In this document: one piece after another, positions 58,240 through 64,000 of the stretch
Position numbering within the stretch: the first letter of the stretch is position 1
Layout: the number at the start of each line of letters is the position of its first letter
Assembly: GCF_019599275.1 (NCBI RefSeq)
Contig: NZ_JAHZTD010000001.1
Location: 1,302,001 to 1,366,000, forward strand
DNA: 64,000 nucleotides
Reading direction: 5' to 3'
Source of the DNA: Hymenobacter sp. HSC-4F20
Lineage (GTDB): Bacteria; Bacteroidota; Bacteroidia; Cytophagales; Hymenobacteraceae
Notes under the pieces: model-generated
The model's input: the letters and a program-made list of their open reading frames with translations, nothing else
Databases searched by the model: none
Told to the model about the DNA's origin: nothing
Made by a program: the position numbers and the translations under genes

Positions 58240-59349
58240 CTACACCGACTTCCGACGGTTGCGCTTGTAGTCTTCAAAAATCAGGTGGCCCAACCCTTTC
58301 AGGGAGCTATAGTAGGCTTTGCCCTGATTAACCTCCGTGAACTCCTGCACAAACTGCTGCAAGTACGGGTCGGAGGCAATCATGAAGGTAGTAATGGGCA
58401 CCTTCAGCCGACGGGCGGCGGCGGCCAGGTTCAGGGTTTTGTTGACTACCTTCCTATCCAGGCCGAAGGAGTTCTTATAATAGCCGTTGCCTTCCTTCAG
58501 GCAGGTAGGCTTGCCGTCGGTAATCATGAAGATTTGCTTGTTAGGCGTTTTCCGCTTGCGCAGCAGGTCCAGGGCCAGCTCCAGGCCGGCCACGGTGTTG
58601 GTGTGGTAAGGGCCCACCTGCAGGTAGGGCAGTTCCTTTACCTCGATCTGCCAGGCATCATTGCCGAACACAATCACATCAAGAAAATCCTTGGGGTACT
58701 TCTGCTTTACCAGCTCCGAAAGGGCCATGGCTACCTTCTTGGCGGGCGTGATGCGGTCCTCGCCGTACAGAATCATGGAGTGCGAAATGTCAATCATGAG
58801 CACCGTGCTGGTTTGCGACTTATGCTCATTCTCACGCACTTCCAGGTCGCCCTCGGTCAGCATAAAGCCGCCTTCGCCATCCATACCGTGGTTGAGCTGG
58901 GCGTTGCGGATGGATTCAGTCATCTGAATCTGCTCCAGGGAGTCACCAAAGCGGAACTCGCGCATGTCGGTGCTCAGCTCGTCGCCCTGGCCGGTGTGGG
59001 GGGTGCGGTGGTTGCCCTGGCCTGATTTCTTGAGCTTGCCGAAGATTTCCTCCAGCGCCGATTTGCGAATGTTCTGCTCGCTCTTGGCCGTGATGTTGAA
59101 GGCGCCCGGCTGCTGGGGGTCCTCATCGATGTACCCTTTCTTCTTCAGGTCCTCGATGAAGTCGCCCATGCCGTAGTCGTTGTCGGTCAGGCCGTACTGC
59201 TTGTCCAGCTCGTTGAGCCACTGCAGAGCCTCGCTCACGTCGCCGGAGGTGACGGTGACGAGCTGCATGAATATCTTGAAAAGGGAGTCAAAGCCTTTCT
59301 CGCCTGACTCCTCGGGCATAAAATCCCGGAAACGAAAGCCTGCTGCCAT
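58240..59349 (-). CDS. VWA-domain protein, partner of MoxR-like ATPase
   Basis: The 369-residue protein has a helical N-terminal half (MAAGFRFRDFMPEESGEKGF) and a von Willebrand A domain from about residue 178. The MIDAS motif is LMIDISHSMILYGED (DxSxS), with a further metal contact in MITDGKPTCLK near 290. It resembles the VWA partners of MoxR ATPases (ChlD-like). The matching ATPase gene is 2.6 kb downstream on the same strand. No signal peptide is present. It probably forms a cytoplasmic ATPase-VWA complex whose target is unknown. Confidence 0.88.
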   Translation of the reverse strand: MAAGFRFRDFMPEESGEKGFDSLFKIFMQLVTVTSGDVSEALQWLNELDKQYGLTDNDYGMGDFIEDLKKKGYIDEDPQQPGAFNITAKSEQNIRKSALEEIFGKLKKSGQGNHRTPHTGQGDELSTDMREFRFGDSLEQIQMTESIRNAQLNHGMDGEGGFMLTEGDLEVRENEHKSQTSTVLMIDISHSMILYGEDRITPAKKVAMALSELVKQKYPKDFLDVIVFGNDAWQIEVKELPYLQVGPYHTNTVAGLELALDLLRKRKTPNKQIFMITDGKPTCLKEGNGYYKNSFGLDRKVVNKTLNLAAAARRLKVPITTFMIASDPYLQQFVQEFTEVNQGKAYYSSLKGLGHLIFEDYKRNRRKSV

Positions 59350-59494
59350 AACTAGGGGAGTGAGCTAGTAGAACAACAGCGGGGGTAGCAATGTTCGTTT
59401 TCAAGCGCGACACGGAATCAGCTAGCCGCGACACGCCTTTCCCGTGACCGTCCTACCCGTCACGTGGTACTTGTCACTTCATCACCCTAAGCCC

Positions 59495-59776
59495 ATGAAA
59501 GCCATCTGGAACAATACCGTTGTGGCCGAAAGCAACGAAACGGTTGTGGTAGAAAACAACCACTATTTCCCCGCCGACTCCATCAAGCCGGAGTACTTCG
59601 AGGACAGCATTGCTGGCACCACCTGCCCCTGGAAAGGGCGGGCCAGCTATTACTCCCTGCGCGTGAACGGCGAGCTGAATAAGGATGCCGCCTGGTACTA
59701 CCCTACCCCGAAGGAAGCAGCCCAGCACATCCAGGGGCGAGTGGCCTTCTGGAAAGGGGTACAGGTGGTACCGTAA
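59495..59776 (+). CDS. DUF427 domain protein
   Basis: The 93-residue protein matches the DUF427 family: MKAIWNNTVVAESNETVVVE, the central NHYFPADSIKPEYFE, and CPWKGRASYYSLRVNGE with the conserved Cys-Pro-Trp-Lys-Gly. The function is unknown; some relatives occur next to nucleotide-related genes. Start at ATG 59495 gives the canonical N-terminus. There is no signal peptide. Confidence 0.9.
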   Translation: MKAIWNNTVVAESNETVVVENNHYFPADSIKPEYFEDSIAGTTCPWKGRASYYSLRVNGELNKDAAWYYPTPKEAAQHIQGRVAFWKGVQVVP

Positions 59777-59908
59777 CCAGGACGGTAGAAGCAGGAAGAA
59801 ACGCGCAAAAAGCCGGTTGCAGCGAGCCACAACATCTATCTATTTGTATATACCTAGATAGTAAGCCAATAACCAATACATAATAGAAAAAATACAACTC
59901 ATTCTCTT

Positions 59909-59916
59909 TACCTTGC
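59909..59916 (+). promoter_or_regulatory. Weak -7-like element of the PliI-like gene
   Basis: TACCTTGC is one base off TAnnTTTG and lies in an AT-rich block 88 nt upstream of the ATG at 60004. The same TACCTTGC variant is found next to both divergent genes at 63.6-63.8 kb. Confidence 0.4.
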
Positions 59917-60003
59917 GTTTACAATTGCCAAACTCTCCCCCGTACATCCGGCGGGCGGCTGATATTGGCCTCCTCGAGCATCTTCCCTAATTCCACTTCT
60001 ACC

Positions 60004-60687
60004 ATGTTTACTTCTTCTTTTCCTCGTCTGCTGCTGGCTACCGGCGTGGTAGCGGCCTCCCTGACGGCCTGCGACTCGACGCGGCCCGTAGCCAGCGAAT
60101 CTTCCTCGGAATCGGTACCGGTTTCTCCTACCGTAGATGAAAGCGACGTAAGCTTCAACCGGGAGGTGACGCAGGGAGACTACCGGTTTGCGGTGAAAAC
60201 CTACGGCTCTCAGGAGCCCCGCGTGATTAGCATCCGCTCGTACCGTGGCTCGGCCCAAACCATTGACCCGTTGCGGCTGGAAGTAAGCGGTGCCGTTACG
60301 AACGTCGTTTCGGGCGATTTGAACGGCAACGGCAAACCTGAGCTGTACGTGATGACCGATAACAAGCGCGCCAACGGCGGCCTTTACGCTTTTGAGTTTG
60401 GCGAGCGGGGCTACACCCCCATTACGGCTCCCGGCACGCCGGGCGGCAACGCCGGCTCCGGCTATTCGGGCCAGGATACCTACCAAATCAGCGGTAACAA
60501 GCTGGTGCGCACCTTCCCCGTAACCAGCAGCACAGCCACGGCCAGCGCCACTACCTCCGGCACCACAGCCGGCACCACAGCCGGCACTACCAGCGCCACC
60601 GCTACGCCCAGTACCCGCACGGTAGAGTATACCCTCGATACCACGGGCAAGCTGGTAATGGGTCAATCCATGGATGCTCGCCCCTAG
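60004..60687 (+). CDS. PliI-like lysozyme-inhibitor lipoprotein
   Basis: The 227-residue protein has a lipoprotein signal with lipobox LTAC (residue ~20) and a Ser/Thr-rich linker. The core resembles the PliI family, periplasmic inhibitors of invertebrate-type lysozymes. VTNVVSGDLNGNGKPELYVM has a DxNxNxxPE calcium-loop pattern like FG-GAP or PliI. SGYSGQDTYQISGNKLVRTF fits the PliI stretch GYxGxDxF-x-L-R-F, and the closing YTLDTTGKLV matches as well. A Thr/Ala/Gly-rich repeat (TTSGTTAGTTAGTTSATA) interrupts the C-terminal part. The family call is by remembered resemblance. Confidence 0.7.
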   Translation: MFTSSFPRLLLATGVVAASLTACDSTRPVASESSSESVPVSPTVDESDVSFNREVTQGDYRFAVKTYGSQEPRVISIRSYRGSAQTIDPLRLEVSGAVTNVVSGDLNGNGKPELYVMTDNKRANGGLYAFEFGERGYTPITAPGTPGGNAGSGYSGQDTYQISGNKLVRTFPVTSSTATASATTSGTTAGTTAGTTSATATPSTRTVEYTLDTTGKLVMGQSMDARP

Positions 60688-60707
60688 TTCCAACCTTTCC
60701 CGAACAT

Positions 60708-60750
60708 CAACAAAAAGCCCCCGCAAGCTATTTGCGGGGGCTTTTTGTTG
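60708..60750. terminator. Bidirectional terminator
   Basis: CAACAAAAAGCCCCCGCAA and its exact inverted copy form a 19-bp stem with loop GCTAT, with A and T runs in the arms. It closes both the PliI-like gene and the desaturase gene, which converge. Confidence 0.85.
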
Positions 60751-60766
60751 GCAGGACTGGGGCCAG

Positions 60767-61747
60767 TTAGTCAATCCACTTAAAGCGGTACTCCAGCTTT
60801 GGCACCGGCATACGGTCAGCGACGCGGCGCAGGCGGTTGGGCAGGGCCATGATATACTCCCGGGCTTTTTCCGCGGCTCCATTCAGGCCCGTAATCTGGT
60901 CGATGCTCCAGGTGTTGATCAGGCTTTCCAGAATGTCGGTATAGTCCTGACTGGTGTATACACCCAAGCGCTGGGCGGCGTCCGTGAAATGGCCAAACGT
61001 TTTGCCCATCTCCACTCCCATCTCGCGCATGTAGTGGGCCGGCATTACAATCTTCTTGCGCATCATGTCTTCGAAAGCCAGCATCATTTCGGAGGGGTCT
61101 ACCTCGAAAATCTTCTGCACAAACGTCTGATACACGCGGGCATGGCGGGTTTCGTCGCCGGCAATCATACCACAGATCTTGGAAAGCTGGTCGTCGCCGG
61201 CTTTGCGGGCCAGGGTACCTACGCGGCGGTGCGAGAGGTTGGTAGCGGCTTCCTGGTAGCTGGTGTACACAAAGGCCCGGTAGGGGTCGTGGGCCGTACC
61301 CAGGTCGAAGCCGTCGGCGATGAGATACTGGGTGCTCACCTCGAACTCGCGCATGTTCACGCGGCCGCAGAGGTAGAGGTAGCGGTTGAGCAGGTCGCCG
61401 TGCCGGTTTTCCTCCGCCGACCAGCCCCGGATCCACTGGGCCCAGCCGTTGTTGGGGTCCCGGTTCAGGTCGTCCAGCTCATGAAACCACGCTTCGTAGT
61501 TGGGCAGGGCTTCTTCGGTAATCGTGTCTCCGATGAGCACGGCCAGCAGATCGTAGCTGAGCTCTTTGGCCCGCTCGCGCAGCAGCTTTACCTCGTCGAA
61601 GAAGTTATCGAGGCGCGGGTCGGGCAGAAAGTCGGAGGGCTGCCAGCTACTTTCCACGCTTTTGAGGAAAGTACCAATGTTTTCCTTCACAAAGGACTCA
61701 ATATGCTGGAGCACTTCCGCCCGGGAAGTCGTGGAGGCAGTAATCAT
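60767..61747 (-). CDS. Acyl-ACP desaturase
   Basis: The 326-residue diiron enzyme makes an unsaturated fatty acyl group on acyl-carrier protein with oxygen and ferredoxin electrons. Both iron-ligand motifs are present: SAEENRHGDLLNRYLY near residue 108 (EENRH) and GMIAGDETRHARVYQT near 195 (DETRH). It is a soluble protein of the length of stearoyl-ACP desaturase. The promoter TACCTTTG lies 35 nt upstream. The double-bond position is not predictable. Confidence 0.95.
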   Translation of the reverse strand: MITASTTSRAEVLQHIESFVKENIGTFLKSVESSWQPSDFLPDPRLDNFFDEVKLLRERAKELSYDLLAVLIGDTITEEALPNYEAWFHELDDLNRDPNNGWAQWIRGWSAEENRHGDLLNRYLYLCGRVNMREFEVSTQYLIADGFDLGTAHDPYRAFVYTSYQEAATNLSHRRVGTLARKAGDDQLSKICGMIAGDETRHARVYQTFVQKIFEVDPSEMMLAFEDMMRKKIVMPAHYMREMGVEMGKTFGHFTDAAQRLGVYTSQDYTDILESLINTWSIDQITGLNGAAEKAREYIMALPNRLRRVADRMPVPKLEYRFKWID

Positions 61748-61781
61748 GGCAACGGGTGGTAACGGGAGTAATATGGAAGGT

Positions 61782-61789
61782 CAAAGGTA
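61782..61789 (-). promoter_or_regulatory. -7 promoter element of the desaturase gene
   Basis: The minus strand reads TACCTTTG, 35 nt upstream of the ATG at 61747. Confidence 0.6.
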
Positions 61790-61857
61790 TACTTCTCCTA
61801 CCCGCCCCACCCTCGAATAAGTCCCGGAGCCACCTACAAAATTTTGGCTTCCGGCAC

Positions 61858-63615
61858 TTATTGCGGGAATTTTGTACGCATTTCGTAAAGCTGAGCTATG
61901 GCACCAGGCGTAGCGCCATACTCCACAGGAAATAGGCACATTCTGGGTTGCCCGGGCAGCTGCTCCAGCGCCAGCTGCCGGTTGAGCAAGGCCGCGCCCT
62001 CCCGGGTAAGCACCCAGGCCACATCCGGCCGCGCCCCCAGCCGCCGCAGCGCCTCCGGAAAGCTGCGGGTGCCGGTAAGGTGGTAGCGTAGGGCGGCCTG
62101 CGAAGGGTGCAGGGTTTGCCAACCGGCCACGGACAGATAGCGCCGGGGCGAAGTTCGCATAAGGGAGTAGAGGGCCGGGGGCGGATGCCCCTCGGTGAAG
62201 GGCGACTCCGACTTGTAGGTTTCTTCCAACGCATCGGAAACAACAACTTTTGCCCCAGCGGCCAGCCGTAAAAGAGGCAGGTGCTGGCGCCGTTGCTCCT
62301 GCGTAGCACGTGGTGGGGCGGGCAAAGCCCGGCGCTGGTCGGGGGAGAGGATAGATGCAGGCGTAAGCAGCGGCTGCCGCTCGATGCGGTTGCGCTGCCG
62401 CTCCTGGGCCAGCACGCTGCGCCGGTGCCAGGTTTTATACGCGTAGGGCCCGGCCGCCAAGGCCAGCACCAGCAGCAGGGCCGGCGGGGCGTAGCGCGGC
62501 AGTGGACCGGCGGCGGGGCGGAGCAGAAACACTAGGTTGCTGAGTACCCACAGATCCAGCAGGGGTAGCGCCAGCCGCGGGGGCAGCTTCAGCACCGTGC
62601 CAAGGCCCAGGACCAAGCCCAGGTAGGCCAGTTGCACGCCCCAGAACTCCCGGCTGGCTGGCCGGTGCCGCGCCCCTACTCCCCCGGTAGCCAGCACGAG
62701 CAGCAGCAGCGGGAAATAGTCGCGGCCCAGCTGGCGTAGCGTGCTGCTGAGCTTGCCGGGCGCTGTGTACCGGAGGAAGTACGCGGGCTGCACGGGGGCA
62801 GCTCGCGCGAAAAACGCTTCATTGACCAGAGCTGAGTCGGCCAGCATCCAGTGACGGACAGCTTCCAGAGCCAGGCTATCGGCCGGGGCTATAGGGTGCG
62901 GGGCCGGGGCAGCCAGCTGGAAATCGTTGAGGTTGGACTTGAGCACGTCGAGGCGGCGGAAGGTAGCGGCGGCCGGGCTCCAGGTTAGGTTCAGCCACAG
63001 CGCCCCGGCTACGGCCCAGGCCCCTACCCCTCCCAGTAGCGGCAGACTTTGGCGACCCGCCAGCCACCATGCCCCCGGCGCGGCGGCCAGCGCCCCCAGC
63101 AGCGCCGCGCTCGGCCGGATCAGCCAGGCCAGCCCGAAGGTGAGCAGGCCCACAGCCAGCGCCCGGCGGGCCGGGGCCCGTTGGGCGGCAAAGAGCAGGC
63201 CGGCCCCGGCCAGCAGCACCGGCACCCGTGCGTAGTTAAACCAGAAGCCGTGTTCCAGCCAGGCCACAAACCAGAATAGCAGCGTGGCTACCAGCACCGC
63301 CCCACGCCCCGCGTGCTCCCGCACTAAGCGCCGGAGCGCCGCAAACAACAGTACCGTGGCCGCGTAAAGCAGGGCGTAGAGCGTCAGCCCGTACCAGGGT
63401 ACTGCGGGGTAAGCCCCGTAGAGCCAGCTCCACAGGGCTGCGTAGCCGTGGAAATACAAGTGCAGATCGGTTACGGGGGCCGCGGCTGTGCTGCCCCGCA
63501 GCAGTTCGATGATGGTCAGGTCGTCGTTGGTTTCAAAGTAGCAGCCCAGCACTGCCCCGCTTAGCAGCAGCAGCAGCAGAGGCAGGCCCAGTACGTAAAG
63601 CCGACGTAGCATCAT
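61858..63615 (-). CDS. Polytopic membrane protein, GT-C glycosyltransferase-like
   Basis: The 585-residue protein (ATG at 63615, or 63612) has about eleven hydrophobic segments in the first 400 residues and a soluble C-terminal domain (KVVVSDALEETYKSESPF, LSVAGWQTLHPSQAAL, PDVAWVLTREGAAL). The first loop has ETNDDLTIIELLRG near residue 30, an acidic motif in the place GT-C enzymes keep their catalytic Asp. The ligand is likely a lipid-linked sugar, but no family is certain. It is divergent from another GT-C-type gene across a shared inverted promoter repeat. Confidence 0.75.
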   Translation of the reverse strand: MMLRRLYVLGLPLLLLLLSGAVLGCYFETNDDLTIIELLRGSTAAAPVTDLHLYFHGYAALWSWLYGAYPAVPWYGLTLYALLYAATVLLFAALRRLVREHAGRGAVLVATLLFWFVAWLEHGFWFNYARVPVLLAGAGLLFAAQRAPARRALAVGLLTFGLAWLIRPSAALLGALAAAPGAWWLAGRQSLPLLGGVGAWAVAGALWLNLTWSPAAATFRRLDVLKSNLNDFQLAAPAPHPIAPADSLALEAVRHWMLADSALVNEAFFARAAPVQPAYFLRYTAPGKLSSTLRQLGRDYFPLLLLVLATGGVGARHRPASREFWGVQLAYLGLVLGLGTVLKLPPRLALPLLDLWVLSNLVFLLRPAAGPLPRYAPPALLLVLALAAGPYAYKTWHRRSVLAQERQRNRIERQPLLTPASILSPDQRRALPAPPRATQEQRRQHLPLLRLAAGAKVVVSDALEETYKSESPFTEGHPPPALYSLMRTSPRRYLSVAGWQTLHPSQAALRYHLTGTRSFPEALRRLGARPDVAWVLTREGAALLNRQLALEQLPGQPRMCLFPVEYGATPGAIAQLYEMRTKFPQ

Positions 63616-63620
63616 GGCCC

Positions 63621-63652
63621 GCAAGGTAGGGGTGAAATAGTGAACTGGTGAG
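63621..63652 (-). promoter_or_regulatory. Left arm of duplicated promoter module
   Basis: This 32-nt arm is an exact inverted copy of 63735-63766. On the minus strand it reads CACCAGTTCACTATTTCACC and then CCTACCTTGC, with an octamer array and a TACCTTGC variant of the -7 element, ending 5 nt before the minus-strand ATG at 63615. Confidence 0.75.
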
Positions 63653-63734
63653 TTCGGTGTTCTGGTAGCCTATACCGCGCGGCATGCCCGGCAACTCACC
63701 GGTTCATTACCTCCCCAATTCCTTATCTGACCAT

Positions 63735-63766
63735 CTCACCAGTTCACTATTTCACCCCTACCTTGC
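63735..63766 (+). promoter_or_regulatory. Right arm of duplicated promoter module
   Basis: This 32-nt arm is the exact inverted copy of 63621-63652. It ends 4 nt before the GTG start at 63771. The two arms place the same sequence at nearly the same distance from both divergent genes. Confidence 0.75.
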
Positions 63767-63770
63767 CCCG

Positions 63771-64000
63771 GTGAACCGCCTGCTTGCCCGCCTTCCCGAC
63801 TGGACCCTGCTACTGGTAGTAGGGCTAACCGTGGCTTATTTCCTGCTTTCCCACGAAGGCTTGTACGCCCTTGATGACTACTACTATGCCCGCTACGCCC
63901 AGCAACTGCTCAGCGGCACGTTCCGGGTGGCGCCCGATCCGCTGGGGCTGCTGCACGACCCGCTGAAAGAGCGCCCCTTGGTTTTCGGGCCCGTGGCCTT
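63771..64000 (+). CDS. GT-C glycosyltransferase-like membrane protein (C-terminus beyond window)
   Basis: From a GTG at 63771 the frame is open to the right edge, 76 codons. It starts NRLLARLPDWTLLLVV, continues with a membrane helix, and carries the acidic motif ALDDYYYARYAQQLLSGTF near residue 35. The DD motif and the following Tyr-Ala-Arg-Tyr pattern are typical of dolichyl-phosphate-mannose or ArnT-type (GT39/GT83) transferases. The rest of the protein is outside the window. GTG is the only start near the promoter arm. Confidence 0.75.
   Translation, partial: MNRLLARLPDWTLLLVVGLTVAYFLLSHEGLYALDDYYYARYAQQLLSGTFRVAPDPLGLLHDPLKERPLVFGPVA

Noticed and set aside
60674..61762. A 362-codon plus-strand frame
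   Set aside because: It is antisense to the acyl-ACP desaturase gene, which has both iron-binding motifs, and it overlaps the bidirectional terminator at 60708.

Overview
The window is a piece of a GC-rich chromosome from the phylum Bacteroidota, most likely Hymenobacter or a close relative. The evidence is the outer-membrane content (a TonB-dependent receptor with a carboxypeptidase-regulatory N-terminus, a PorT-like and a PorE-like type IX secretion protein), families typical of the phylum (DUF2851, DUF5606), the repeated promoter element TAnnTTTG that phylum-specific sigma factors use, and gene starts without clear Shine-Dalgarno sequences. The genus is an inference. There is no rRNA, tRNA, CRISPR array, prophage or intact insertion sequence that I can see.

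Layout. 1-12.5 kb: a TonB-dependent receptor cut by the left edge, an oligopeptidase B-like protease, valyl-tRNA synthetase, a ferredoxin divergent from a LuxC-like acyl-CoA reductase, a nucleoside phosphorylase, the tRNA hydroxylase TrhO and a PglD-like acetyltransferase. 12.5-23 kb: two polytopic membrane proteins, a DUF2851 protein, a LolA-like lipoprotein carrier, FtsK, XerD and AroQ. FtsK and XerD both act in chromosome-end processing at division. 23-32.5 kb: metabolic and housekeeping genes (class V aminotransferase, MarC, RNase HI, TrmN6-like methyltransferase, a two-gene ABC transporter, saccharopine dehydrogenase-like enzyme, cytidine deaminase, esterase, SDR). 32.5-38.7 kb: PorT-like, UbiE/MenG, PorE-like, EngB, a TonB C-terminal-domain protein and DUF5606. 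38.7-47.2 kb: Fbp, aspartate kinase, a Fur/PerR-type regulator followed by a 2-Cys peroxiredoxin, WaaA (Kdo transferase), RsgA and a beta-hydroxyacid dehydrogenase. 47.4-53.9 kb: fasciclin lipoprotein, peptidyl-prolyl isomerase, Crp-family regulator, GNAT acetyltransferase, dicarboxylate symporter, and an XRE-type regulator with a coiled-coil partner and a large AT-rich palindrome. 54-64 kb: a MoxR-like ATPase and its VWA partner separated by two other genes, a thioredoxin-like lipoprotein, DUF427, a PliI-like lipoprotein, an acyl-ACP desaturase, and two divergent membrane glycosyltransferase-like genes that share a duplicated promoter module.

Most genes are single units or short same-strand runs. 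The intergenic spacers hold the more unusual content. There are paired inverted arrays of an 8-nt unit (about CNANTTCA), palindromic elements of the GTCATCCTGAGC type whose two arms vary together between copies, a nested repeat around 9.5 kb, and perfect palindromes at 38.7 kb, 53.5 kb and 63.6-63.8 kb. I did not find a clearly new multi-gene system. The strongest candidates for follow-up are the octamer-bracketed spacers, the duplicated divergent promoter, and the XRE gene whose start codon sits 5 nt from a 57-nt palindrome.
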